NCBI GenBank assembly: GCA_023390655.1
Contig: JAEWCL010000027.1
Coordinates: 96,789 to 160,788 of the forward strand
Reading direction: 5' to 3'
DNA length: 64,000 nucleotides
Origin: Bacillota bacterium
Lineage (GTDB): Bacteria; Bacillota; Clostridia; Christensenellales; CAG-138
In this document: in pieces, positions 7,825-16,248 of the stretch
How the letters are laid out: every line of letters starts with the position of its first letter
Position numbering within the stretch: the first letter of the stretch is position 1
Translations under genes and position numbers: made by a program
The notes under the pieces: model-generated
What the model saw: only the letters and a program-made list of their open reading frames with translations
Database searches by the model: none
What the model was told of the DNA's origin: nothing

Positions 7825-9618
7825 CTATTTCTGCGTTTCGATCTTCTCAGCCAGTTCGTTCAGGTAGACCCATCGCTCTGTCTTTGCTTCCAGTTCGGTT
7901 TTCAGCAGCTCCATGTTCGCCATAAGCTCCTGCAAACGCAAATAATCGCTGGCGGCTTCGGCAATCTCAGCAGAGCACGCAGCCACGCTGGCTTCAAGGG
8001 CGGCGATATCGCCGTCAATTGTCTCAAACTCCTGCTGTTCTTTAAACGAAAACCGGAGTTTCTTTGACCGTTCCGGGTTGCTTTTAGGGGAGGCGGCTGC
8101 CTGCAAAGGCGACGCGTCCTTTTTTGATGCAGGTTGCGCCGCAGCCCGAAGCCCGGCGTATTCGGTATAATTGCCCGTATAGCAGGTGATGTTGCCTTCC
8201 TCGCTCACCTCAAAAATCGAGGCTGCGATTTTATCCAGAAAATAGCGATCGTGAGAGACCGCAATGACGGCCCCGGGGAACGATTCCAGATAATCCTCTA
8301 TGATGGACAGCGTCTCAATATCCAGGTCGTTGGTGGGTTCATCCAGCAGCAGGATGTTAGGCGCCGCAATCAGTATGCTCAAAAGATACAGTCTTCTTCG
8401 TTCACCGCCGCTGAGTTTACCGATGGTGGTATACTGCAGATCGGAGGGGAACAAAAACCGCTCCAGCATTTGGGATGCTGAGAATGTGCCTTCCGCAGTC
8501 TTGGTTTCGCTCGCAATTGCGCTGATAAAATCGTAAACGCGCAGTCTGGGGTCGAGTTCACGCCCCTCCTGTGAGAAATAGCCAATGCGGACGGTGGAAC
8601 CCACCGCCACCGTGCCCATATCCGGCGTTAACTCTCCCGCGATGATATTGAGCAATGTGGATTTGCCTACGCCGTTTTTCCCTACAATGCCGATGCGGTC
8701 GTCCCGTTGGATATGATAGGAAAAATGATCGACGACCGTGCGACTGCCAAAGGATTTTGAGATGTCGTCAAGCTCAATCAGCTTTCGCCCCAATCGGCTG
8801 GACACAGTCGCCATCTGCACCGCGGCATCCACTGCAGGCGCCGCCTGATCCTTGAGTGCGCCATATCGCTCGATACGCTCACGGCTCTTGGTTGAGCGCG
8901 CCCTGGCGCCGCGCATGATCCACTGGTATTCCTTGCGCAAAATCGCCTGCCGTTTGCGCTCGCTTGCTTGGGCCATATCGGTGCGCTGCGCCTTCTGCTC
9001 CAGGTATTTTGAATAATTGGCCTCATACGTATATAGCTTGCCATGCGACAGCTCGGCAATGCGGGTGACAACCCGCTCGAGAAAATAGCGGTCATGGGTC
9101 ACCATAATCAGGCCGCCGGTAAAACGGCTCAGGTGTTGCTCCAGCCAAATTGTCATGTCGCTGTCAAGGTGGTTGGTTGGTTCGTCCAATATCAGAATGT
9201 CCGCGGGGTGGATAAGCGTTGCACAAAGTGCCACGCGTTTACGCTGCCCGCCTGACAATGTCCCAATTTTCGCTTCGTGATCCGTAATCCCCAGCCGTGT
9301 GAGCATAGATACCACTTCATACGCATTGATTTCACGAAATTGCGGCGTGAATTCCGAAAACACCTGCTCCAGCACGGTAAGATCATCGTTCATCGCAGGA
9401 TTTTGTGAAAGATAGGAGATCCTAAGATTGGGGTTGGTGGAAATGGAGCCTTCGTCAGGCGGCTCTATGCCGGCTAAAATTTTGAGCAACGTACTTTTTC
9501 CCGTGCCATTGATGCCCACAATGCCGATATGGTCTCTTTCATTCAGGTATATGGAAACATCCCCGAGCAGTTGTCTCGTTCCATAATTCTTTGAAATATG
9601 TTCCGCAGATAATAACAT
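7825..9618 (-). CDS. ABC-F family ATPase (Uup-like)
   Basis: 597-aa soluble protein with two ABC ATPase domains and no membrane segment, typical of ABC-F translation factors that act on the ribosome or in antibiotic protection. NBD1 has GINGTGKST, LSGGQRKRV and LILDEPTNHLD. NBD2 has GKNGVGKST, LSGGERRRL and LLLDEPTNDLD. Between them is the P-site tRNA-interaction motif linker (MRGARARSTKSRERIERY). A C-terminal extension (residues about 510-597) is Gln/Glu/Leu-rich and predicted coiled coil, as in Uup. GGGAG precedes the ATG. The plain Uup-like architecture favours a housekeeping role over a dedicated resistance protein, but this cannot be decided here. Confidence 0.92.
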   Translation of the reverse strand: MLLSAEHISKNYGTRQLLGDVSIYLNERDHIGIVGINGTGKSTLLKILAGIEPPDEGSISTNPNLRISYLSQNPAMNDDLTVLEQVFSEFTPQFREINAYEVVSMLTRLGITDHEAKIGTLSGGQRKRVALCATLIHPADILILDEPTNHLDSDMTIWLEQHLSRFTGGLIMVTHDRYFLERVVTRIAELSHGKLYTYEANYSKYLEQKAQRTDMAQASERKRQAILRKEYQWIMRGARARSTKSRERIERYGALKDQAAPAVDAAVQMATVSSRLGRKLIELDDISKSFGSRTVVDHFSYHIQRDDRIGIVGKNGVGKSTLLNIIAGELTPDMGTVAVGSTVRIGYFSQEGRELDPRLRVYDFISAIASETKTAEGTFSASQMLERFLFPSDLQYTTIGKLSGGERRRLYLLSILIAAPNILLLDEPTNDLDIETLSIIEDYLESFPGAVIAVSHDRYFLDKIAASIFEVSEEGNITCYTGNYTEYAGLRAAAQPASKKDASPLQAAASPKSNPERSKKLRFSFKEQQEFETIDGDIAALEASVAACSAEIAEAASDYLRLQELMANMELLKTELEAKTERWVYLNELAEKIETQK

Positions 9619-9974
9619 CGTTTCTCCCTATATAAAATAGCTGCAGTTGAGCCTCAGTTGTTTTAGCGCCCTTTGTTTGTATTGTTTGAACATCCACGCC
9701 AATACGAATTCTCCAACACAAGGAGTGATTCTATGCAGCACAATACGCCCGTTCGTTCAACAGTATCTGAATTATCTTATCACTATGGAAGGATGAAGTC
9801 ATCATAGGTAACAAAGTTGATAATCCGATTTTCACCTTTTGTATTTTTCAAACTGGACAACTCTAGGATCCTTAAACCGCTACAGATAATACTATATAAT
9901 TGCAAACAAAACGGCAGATGCTGGACATGACTGCTCAGATATCTACCGTCGTTGAGTTCAACTTGCAACCTGCG
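9619..9974. other. Intergenic region without a gene
   Basis: AT-rich spacer of 356 bases between the diguanylate cyclase and ABC-F genes. I find no credible open frame with a ribosome binding site and no clear terminator. It presumably holds the ABC-F promoter. Confidence 0.45.
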
Positions 9975-11573
9975 TTAAAAAACGACCTTATTCTTTCCGC
10001 CATTTTTGGCCAAATACAAATTATTATCCACTCCTTTTATCAAATCATCTTTTTTCGCGTTGGTTGTTGTGCAGCATATTGCACCAACGCTAACCGTCAG
10101 ATTACCGCCCGGCTGCTTGTCCTGGAACCTAAAATCATAAGTTTCCACAGCTTTTCTGATCTTCTCTGCAACCATTTTAACCCCTTCCTCCGAAGTTTTG
10201 CAGCAAATAACAGTAAACTCTTCTCCGCCGTATCTGCATAATACATCAGTTGGATATAACGCTTCTTTCACAACAGTAACGATTGTTTGTAAAAGTTCAT
10301 CTCCGGCGAGATGTCCATTGTTATCGTTATATATTTTAAAATAGTCTATATCAAACATAATTAACCCAAAACTATTGGTTCTTCTACATGGTTCCTGGCT
10401 ATACATCTGCGGCCTGTTTATCCGGTCAATCTCTTGCTGTAATCTTTCATCAAAGTAATATCTATTATAAGACTGTGTCAGCCAATCTCGGGTTGCCAAA
10501 CTCTGCAGCCTTTCATTAAGCTGTAGGACTTTCTTTAAATTGTTTTTATGCTCCGTAATATCTTTTTTCAAAATGATTGTTCCGATATGATTGCCGCTGA
10601 TATAAATAGGTGTGATTTCCGCCATATAATAGACGACATCTTCATTCGTGGATCTGGACATCTCAAAGCTTGCTTTTTTTTGCTCACGAACTGCTTCCTC
10701 CAAAAAAGCCATGAACGTTTTAACGTTGGAATGGCTACAATTTCTTTCGATGATGTCCATAATATCAGCCTTTCTGGCTGCTCCGGCAAAACTACCGACA
10801 AAGGCCTTGTTGTAATCAATGATTTCAAAATCCTCATTAATAACGACATAGCTGTCAGAAATTAAATCAACGACTGTCTGCAACGCGATGGGTATTACAT
10901 TGAGGAAATCAAACTTTACCGTTGCCAGTATAAAGAAACTAATCGTAACAGCAAAGGCAATATTTTCGATCGCTGTTGGCCAATCAAAAATTTTAAATGT
11001 GCTTACAGCGTCAATGACCAACGAAATCATAAGACCAATAGATATCAGCAATGATTGTTTGGAAAAAACGCCATAATTTTTTATGGAAAACACGATAAGA
11101 TTAGTCAGGCCGACGCCTATACATAGATAGGAATATATCGTATGTACGGTAAAATAGATTCCAAAATTTTGCTCGGAGGGTATCAGGCTAAAAGTAGTAT
11201 AGAACAAATGATGACTCTGATTCGTAAACAACGTCGCGATCGAGATGGCGGGAACGATAAACAGCAATGCATGCTTCCAAGTAAATTTTATCTTGGTTTG
11301 GGCAAATATTAATCCGGTAAATAGTATTGAAATCGAGGCGAGAATCGTACCCAAAAAGTATAATTGTTCACAAATTAATAATATCCATGGAACGTTGTGA
11401 AACGCCGGATACAATAATACCGCAATATTCCATATAAGAATACTTATCGTTATACTTAAAACGGCATAATGAATTTGCTTTTTTCGCTTTCTTTTTGCCA
11501 CTAGCAATAAAAAATATAGTACAACCAATGTGGACAGAACCAGCAATATATTAACGATATTGACATTGTCCAA
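9975..11573 (-). CDS. Membrane diguanylate cyclase: 7TM sensor, PAS and GGDEF
   Basis: 532-aa predicted c-di-GMP synthase. The first ~215 residues hold about seven hydrophobic segments resembling the 7TM histidine-kinase-type N-terminal sensor. A PAS domain follows (VVDLISDSYVVINEDFEIIDYNKAF, to about residue 340, ending with ILKKDITEH). The C-terminal GGDEF domain has DWLTQSYNRYYFDE, FGLIMFDIDYFKIYND and the catalytic RYGGEEF at about residues 445-451. The position of the inhibitory RxxD site reads YPTD, so product inhibition through the I-site is probably absent. The start is TTG at 11573, chosen because GGAGGGGAGGG lies just upstream. AT-rich codon use contrasts with the neighbouring GC-richer genes and may indicate later acquisition. 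Confidence 0.88.
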   Translation of the reverse strand: MDNVNIVNILLVLSTLVVLYFLLLVAKRKRKKQIHYAVLSITISILIWNIAVLLYPAFHNVPWILLICEQLYFLGTILASISILFTGLIFAQTKIKFTWKHALLFIVPAISIATLFTNQSHHLFYTTFSLIPSEQNFGIYFTVHTIYSYLCIGVGLTNLIVFSIKNYGVFSKQSLLISIGLMISLVIDAVSTFKIFDWPTAIENIAFAVTISFFILATVKFDFLNVIPIALQTVVDLISDSYVVINEDFEIIDYNKAFVGSFAGAARKADIMDIIERNCSHSNVKTFMAFLEEAVREQKKASFEMSRSTNEDVVYYMAEITPIYISGNHIGTIILKKDITEHKNNLKKVLQLNERLQSLATRDWLTQSYNRYYFDERLQQEIDRINRPQMYSQEPCRRTNSFGLIMFDIDYFKIYNDNNGHLAGDELLQTIVTVVKEALYPTDVLCRYGGEEFTVICCKTSEEGVKMVAEKIRKAVETYDFRFQDKQPGGNLTVSVGAICCTTTNAKKDDLIKGVDNNLYLAKNGGKNKVVF

Positions 11574-12097
11574 AGTATTACCCTCCCCTCCATCATGGAC
11601 TCGCTTCCCGCGATCTTCCTTTCAGTTCTCATTCTCAACCACTTTTTGTTTTCTGCTTTACGATCAGGATATTTCCTCATTGTTACATTTCATAAATGCT
11701 CTTAATTCTGAAATTGTTGTTTTACTCATGTCGTCCCACGGAGTGCTACAGGCTTTTCGAGTCATCGGCTTTCCATGTTTCGTTTCATCCGCCGGACTAC
11801 GGAGGTAGGACGCCACATGAAAGGTCCCTTATAAGCAACCTAACTATATATCGGGCCATCTGTTTCGTCAATTTAGCAGTAACAGCAGAAATAATGACGA
11901 ATGGTTATGAACAAACGCATTCTCATATGGAGATGCTGATTTTCGATGGCGGCCTAACTCTTTTTTTATTGGCGCGATGTTTCCAATGTACTTCCCGTTG
12001 CTCAGCATCTTGTCACTCGTCGAGCTATTTACTTGAGCTTACCAGGAGAAGAAGCCTGAATGCAGTGGGCAATCCCGAACACAGCGTGCAAAGAAGG
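11574..12097. other. Intergenic, decayed sequence with no recognisable gene
   Basis: Long spacer upstream of the diguanylate cyclase. Open frames exist but have no ribosome binding site, unusual Cys/Ser-rich composition and no family resemblance. The presence of a good plus-strand terminator immediately after it suggests a former plus-strand gene has decayed here. Confidence 0.4.
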
Positions 12098-12137
12098 GCC
12101 CCGCTACCGATGATGGTGGCGGGCTTGTTTTGTTTTT
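12098..12137 (+). terminator. Rho-independent terminator, plus strand
   Basis: GCCCCGCTACC / GGTGGCGGGC stem (one bulge, GATGAT loop) followed by TTGTTTTGTTTTT. Strong intrinsic-terminator form. No intact gene is found upstream on this strand. Confidence 0.7.
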
Positions 12138-12283
12138 AAAGGTACTGTCCAGATATCTACTGCCGTTCACCTGTAACATTAAAAAATACCAATTTAGGTA
12201 TGGAAACTCAATACTAGTATTGCTTCTTAAAATATGTATAATGAATCATGACATGTCAGAGATTATAAATATTCTTATTCTAG

Positions 12284-12937
12284 AGCGGAATCAATGGTAT
12301 CGTACAACTAGGTGATAGAGTTTATTCGATTGGTTGTGGTGCAGATTATAAGCAAGTATATAAATATTCTTTTGCGACTGGAAAATGGATTAAAGTGGAG
12401 AGCACAAATCAGACTCAAATTATGAATTCATTTTGTGCATATAATGGGAAAATCTATGCGCTAGGTCAAAACGCCACAACTATGATGGAAATCTACACCC
12501 CAGCAAACGATCGCCTTTATATATTACTTGATATTGGCGAAAAGGCTCAGCTTAGTATGTCTCATGACCTCGGTGTCAACCAACATTATATATGGACCTC
12601 CGATAATGAGGCCGTCGCTACAGTGAACTCAAATGGTGTCATTACGGCTATCAGCGAGGGGATATGCAAGATCTTCGTTAGGAACAGCGACGGGTACGAG
12701 GAGTACACCCTGGTCAAGGTGGTGGGGGCACAGCGACTGGCACTGCATCTAAACAAGGGGGAATCAAAGCGCCTTTGGCTTACTGACGATCCGCTGATGG
12801 TCACTTGGACATCTGACCCTACTATAGCCTCTGTTGATGTGGCAGGCTGCGTAACGGGCGTGGCGAAAGGATTCTGTGTTGCTAAGGGTGAGCTTGACGG
12901 GGTTGAGCATTATATTTATATAAGAGTAAATGCTTAA
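12284..12937 (+). pseudogene. Remnant of a Kelch-like/Big2 surface protein
   Basis: The frame is open from a stop codon at 12281 to TAA at 12937, but has no start with a ribosome binding site. The only usable starts (GTG 12395, ATG 12422) lie inside a domain. The translated piece begins with Kelch/beta-propeller-like strands (LGDRVYSIGCGADYKQVYKY; then FCAYNGKIYALGQN). It continues with two bacterial Ig group 2-like modules, recognisable by WTSDNEAVATVNSNGVITAISEG and WTSDPTIASVDVAGCVTGVAKG. It ends without membrane anchor or sorting signal. It is therefore read as the 3' end of a larger extracellular protein gene whose 5' part is gone. AT-rich flanks with no gene on either side support decay. 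Confidence 0.6.
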
Positions 12938-13023
12938 TAGCTGGTTATCTTTTTTGAACGCAGTTGAATACCCAAGATAGATGCTCCTACGGATTGAGTA
13001 CATTAAATACCTCTAAAAAACAT

Positions 13024-13067
13024 ATCCGAACATGCCTTTACAAAAATGAATTATGGCATGTTCGGAT
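13024..13067. repeat. Long inverted repeat, likely bidirectional terminator
   Basis: Perfect 13-bp arms ATCCGAACATGCC and GGCATGTTCGGAT separated by an 18-nt A-rich loop. It is positioned after the Big2 remnant and could terminate it. Alternatively it is the footprint of a small mobile element. Confidence 0.5.
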
Positions 13068-13127
13068 TTGATGTTCCGTGTATAGTGCAATGGATTTGGA
13101 TATCTTTCTGTTTTGGAAAGGATTCGA

Positions 13128-13160
13128 ACTATAATCCACGCTCCCTGTGAAGGGAGCGAA
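13128..13160 (-). CRISPR. Solitary degenerate type I-C-like CRISPR repeat
   Basis: This 33-base segment matches the array repeat variant at 39276-39308 at 25 of 33 positions. They share AATCCACGCTCCC followed by a short loop and GGGAGCGA. The stem CGCTCCC / GGGAGCG is a perfect 7-bp pair, and the loop TGTGAA is a form seen in other type I-C repeats. It has no second copy nearby and lies about 25 kb from the functional array. It reads as a relic of an old array or a solo repeat. A chance terminator-like hairpin is the alternative, but the shared AATCCACG flank outside the stem argues against that. Confidence 0.5.
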
Positions 13161-13366
13161 CCCCTCGGCAAGCAAAAAGACGATTAAATGAAAAGACCGA
13201 GATCATGATACAAATTAAGTAGTAGCCTAATCTCATTAATTCGCAATTCAATAAAAGGCCTTACTTTGCTGTGATAACAAAAACCATTCCTGAATCTAGA
13301 GGAGAATAGCGCCATTCCATCTCCATATTCGAACTGGCAGGTGGCCAAAAGCGCAAAAGACGCGGG

Positions 13367-14863
13367 TTACCCGATACGCAAACGCATCATATTCCAGGAT
13401 TCTTTGAAAAGCGCAAAGGAAACCTTTCCTTCCGCCATCACCGCATCCTGACGGCGGACCGGCTGCACAGGCGCATGATCCGCGGTATTGACGGCCTCAA
13501 GCGCCCCGCTCAAAGACACCCATTCGATGACACTTGTGCAGGGTTCTGGGAGGAGTACCTTGCAGGAGATATTTTGCTCAAGATTTTTATTCACCATAAA
13601 CAGGACGATCTCTTCCCCTTGTTCGCAGAGCACCGCGGCGCAGTCGATGTAGGGCGCCTCGCCTGCGCTACAGCGATAGCCGGGGACATCCAGCTTCACC
13701 TTGAGCGCCGTGCCGCGCCCGGCCTGCGATGTATACAGAAAGGGATAATAAGTGGTTTGCGCCCACGCGCGCCCCTGCGGCTCAGTCATGATGGGCGCGA
13801 TCGTATTGACGAGTTGTGCCAGGCACGCGATCTTTACCGTGTCTGCATTGTTGATGAGCGTGATCAACATGCTGCCCACCAACAAGGCATCTGCAAAATC
13901 ATAGCGTTCTTCTTCAATCGGGCGGGCGGCGATCCATTTCTTGGGGTCCGGGCAATCTTTTTTAAAATGATACCATACGTTCCATTCATCGAAGGAGAGG
14001 CTGATGTCCTTTTTTGCGCCCTTTTCGGCCTTTATTTCGGCACATATGGCCGCGACCTCCTTGATAAAGGCATCCATACGCACATTGCTTGCGAGGAAAG
14101 ACGGGATGTCGTTTTCTGCGTTTGTGTAATAGGTGTGCAAAGACAGATAATCAACGTATTCATAGGTATGCCGCAGCACTGTGCGTTCCCAGTCGCCAAA
14201 TGTGGGCATTTCGCGGAAAGAACTCCCGCACACCACCAACTCGATATCCGGATCGAGCCACTTCATCATCTTGGCCGTTTCGCAGGCGATGCGGCCGTAT
14301 TCTTCGGCTGCCTTGGCGCAGATCTGCCAAGGACCGTCCATTTCATTGCCCAGGCACCACAGCTTGACCGCATGTGGCTCTTTATATCCGTGTGCGATGC
14401 GCAGGTCGCTGTAGTAGGTCCCGCCGGGGAAGTTGCAGTATTCCAAAAGATTAGCGGCGTCCTGCGCGCCGCGGGTACCCAGGTTGACGGCGAGCATCGG
14501 GCGGGATCCGATCAGCTTGAGGAAATCCATAAACTCATCGGTACCGACCTGGTTGGGTTCCAGCGCAAACCAGGCCAATTCAGGCCGTACGGGACGGGTC
14601 GCTTTGGGGCCGACGCCATCCTCCCAGCGATAGCCTGAAACAAAATTGCCGCCTGGGTAGCGCACAACGGGAATACGCAGCGGACGGATGAGGTCGGCGA
14701 CATCCTGCCGGAATCCATTCGGGTCGGCGGCGGGGTGCTCCGGCTCGTAGATTCCCGTATAGATGGCGCGTCCCATGTGCTCAATAAACGATCCGTACAA
14801 CCGCTCGTCAATGACGGATATGGCATCCCGGGCATCAATCCTGATTTCGGCTTTGAGTTCCAT
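13367..14863 (-). CDS. Alpha-L-arabinofuranosidase, GH51
   Basis: 498-aa retaining exo-glycosidase that removes alpha-L-arabinofuranosyl residues from arabinan or arabinoxylan oligosaccharides. GH51 hallmarks are the N-terminal GSFIEHMGRAIYTGIYEPEHP, the VVRYPGGNFVSGYRWEDGVGP segment, the general acid/base Glu174 in GNEMDG and the nucleophile Glu293 in SFDEWNVWY. The C-terminal part is the beta-sandwich domain. Length fits the family. There is no signal peptide, so it acts in the cytoplasm on imported oligosaccharides. It begins 11 bases after the LacI gene, with AAGGAG upstream, and is co-transcribed with it. Confidence 0.95.
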   Translation of the reverse strand: MELKAEIRIDARDAISVIDERLYGSFIEHMGRAIYTGIYEPEHPAADPNGFRQDVADLIRPLRIPVVRYPGGNFVSGYRWEDGVGPKATRPVRPELAWFALEPNQVGTDEFMDFLKLIGSRPMLAVNLGTRGAQDAANLLEYCNFPGGTYYSDLRIAHGYKEPHAVKLWCLGNEMDGPWQICAKAAEEYGRIACETAKMMKWLDPDIELVVCGSSFREMPTFGDWERTVLRHTYEYVDYLSLHTYYTNAENDIPSFLASNVRMDAFIKEVAAICAEIKAEKGAKKDISLSFDEWNVWYHFKKDCPDPKKWIAARPIEEERYDFADALLVGSMLITLINNADTVKIACLAQLVNTIAPIMTEPQGRAWAQTTYYPFLYTSQAGRGTALKVKLDVPGYRCSAGEAPYIDCAAVLCEQGEEIVLFMVNKNLEQNISCKVLLPEPCTSVIEWVSLSGALEAVNTADHAPVQPVRRQDAVMAEGKVSFALFKESWNMMRLRIG

Positions 14864-14874
14864 AGCTCTCCTTA

Positions 14875-15915
14875 TTATTTGGGCGCGTAGGCGCAGGTAG
14901 ACTCCCGCTCAACCACCATGCAGGAAAGCATCAGTTTTTGCCCCTCTGCCGCCTGGTGGCCGGAGAGAATATCCAGTATCATACGTGTTGCGCTCTGCCC
15001 GATTTCAAACAGCGGCAGGGCCACCGTACTCAACGTAGGCCTGCAGGCAGTGCTGATCTCCCGGTTGTCAAACCCGATGAGCGCGATATCCCGGCCAACC
15101 TGTATGCCGTGCTGATTGCAGTATTCAATCACACCCGTCGCCATCAGATCGTTCTGGGCAAATATCGCAGTCACCCCCGCCTCCAGCAGCGGGCCGCAAA
15201 GGCTGTATCCCTGATCCCGCTCCCAATCCCCATACACCGTCAGACGCGGATTGTAGGGGATTCCGTTTGTGTAGAGCGCTTCCTGATAACCCAATATGCG
15301 GTTTGAAGTATGGATGCTTTCGGAAAGCCCCGCTATTACGCCAATGCTGCGGTGGCCTTTGTCGATCAAAAGCTGAGTTGCCTTGTACGCCGCCTTTTGA
15401 TCGTCATACAATACGGAGGGTACGCCCGGGTCCGTACTGTAGCAGTATGCATATACAAACGGAATGCCTCGCCTGTTCCTGAGCGGCGCTACCGCATGGC
15501 TGTGGCACCCCACATAAATAATACCGTCCACCTGTTTGGAAAGCATCGTGTCCACCAAAGAATTCGCGATCTCCTCGCACTCTTCCTGGTTGCGCGGGCG
15601 GTTTCCGTAGCGTTTGTGAAAACGCAGGTTTCCTAATATATAGTGATAGGAATGCGCTTCACAGTATGCGTCAATTCCATCTACAATATCGGGCGCGTTA
15701 AATACGGTAAGGTCTTCGGTAATGACGCCCAGCGTACGGCTATTCCCCTTTTTTAAGTTGCGCGCAGTAAGATTGGGGTGATAATTGAGTTCCTTGGCAG
15801 CTGAGAGCACCGCATTGATTGCGGCTTTGCTCACACCTTTTTTTCCGTTGAGCACCTTTGAAACAGTAGCAATGGATACCTGCGCTTTTTCAGCAATTTC
15901 GCGAATGGTTGCCAT
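14875..15915 (-). CDS. LacI-family transcriptional repressor of the arabinoside locus
   Basis: 346-aa LacI/GalR-type regulator. The N-terminal helix-turn-helix is MATIREIAEKAQVSIATVSK followed by the hinge-helix region VLNGKKGVSKAAINAVLSAA. From about residue 60 a sugar-binding type I PBP fold follows, with IIYVGCHSHAVAPLR, GVIAGLSES, FAQNDLMATGVIEY and LIGFDNREISTACRPTLSTV. It is divergent from the GH127 gene and upstream of the GH51 gene. Its own promoter contains a TAAACGTTTA operator, so autoregulation is likely. The effector is presumably arabinose or an arabinose-containing sugar. AAAGGGGA precedes the ATG. Confidence 0.93.
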   Translation of the reverse strand: MATIREIAEKAQVSIATVSKVLNGKKGVSKAAINAVLSAAKELNYHPNLTARNLKKGNSRTLGVITEDLTVFNAPDIVDGIDAYCEAHSYHYILGNLRFHKRYGNRPRNQEECEEIANSLVDTMLSKQVDGIIYVGCHSHAVAPLRNRRGIPFVYAYCYSTDPGVPSVLYDDQKAAYKATQLLIDKGHRSIGVIAGLSESIHTSNRILGYQEALYTNGIPYNPRLTVYGDWERDQGYSLCGPLLEAGVTAIFAQNDLMATGVIEYCNQHGIQVGRDIALIGFDNREISTACRPTLSTVALPLFEIGQSATRMILDILSGHQAAEGQKLMLSCMVVERESTCAYAPK

Positions 15916-15950
15916 ATACGCATCCCCTTTCCGCTTTGCTCATTGGCACA

Positions 15951-15979
15951 AGCATATCATATAAACGTTTACCATTCAA
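15951..15979 (-). promoter_or_regulatory. Promoter of the LacI-GH51 operon
   Basis: On the minus strand TTGAAT (plus 15974-15979) and TATGCT (plus 15951-15956) are 17 bases apart. The TAAACGTTTA palindrome lies inside this spacer, an ideal position for autorepression. Confidence 0.6.
15962..15971. promoter_or_regulatory. LacI-type operator O1
   Basis: Perfect palindrome TAAACGTTTA with the central CG typical of LacI/GalR-family operators. It lies between the -35 and -10 elements of the regulator's promoter. Confidence 0.7.
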
Positions 15980-16058
15980 GGCGCATTTCTCTGTCGGCAA
16001 CGCGCATATATTGCCGTAAAATTGCAATTTTTTCTGCATCATTCGAAACGATGATATA

Positions 16059-16068
16059 AAACGTTTAC
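16059..16068. promoter_or_regulatory. LacI-type operator O2
   Basis: AAACGTTTAC, sharing the eight-base palindromic core AAACGTTT with O1 and O3. It sits midway between the two divergent promoters, so it could serve as an auxiliary site for looping. Confidence 0.6.
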
Positions 16069-16158
16069 CAATATCTTTGTTTTTATATCTTTGCTTATTT
16101 TGATCGAAAATTTCTTTATATTGGCCGAAAATTATCCGTTTTATTTTGTGTAAACCTC

Positions 16159-16187
16159 TTTACAAGCTTTCATCGGCCCGATATATT
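16159..16187 (+). promoter_or_regulatory. Promoter of the GH127-ABC transporter operon
   Basis: TTTACA (16159-16164), 17-base spacer and TATATT (16182-16187). The predicted start point near 16194 puts operator O3 immediately downstream. Confidence 0.65.
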
Positions 16188-16199
16188 GTAGATACATGG

Positions 16200-16209
16200 T
16201 AAACGTTTA
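16200..16209. promoter_or_regulatory. LacI-type operator O3
   Basis: Perfect TAAACGTTTA about 6-15 bases downstream of the predicted transcription start of the GH127 operon. It would block transcription when bound. Confidence 0.7.
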
Positions 16210-16248
16210 ATTATTCTTATCAATTACATGAATGGGAGCAATGCGGAT

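Noticed and set aside
4928..9700. Ku gene expected beside ligD
   Set aside because: No frame with a Ku-like core is present near ligD; Ku may be elsewhere in the genome.
11700..11830. Possible riboswitch (c-di-GMP or cobalamin type) upstream of the diguanylate cyclase
   Set aside because: Some stems can be drawn, but the conserved bases of neither class are present.
11696..12139. 147-codon frame upstream of the Kelch/Big2 remnant
   Set aside because: No ribosome binding site, atypical composition and no family resemblance.
13119..13128. GGATTCGAAC match to the T-arm of the tRNA-Ala at 48430, as a possible attachment site
   Set aside because: Only ten bases match, the sequence is common to many tRNAs, and no integrase is present.
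13475..14638. 387-codon plus-strand frame opposite GH51
   Set aside because: The minus strand encodes an unmistakable GH51 enzyme; the antisense frame has no recognisable domain or start signal.
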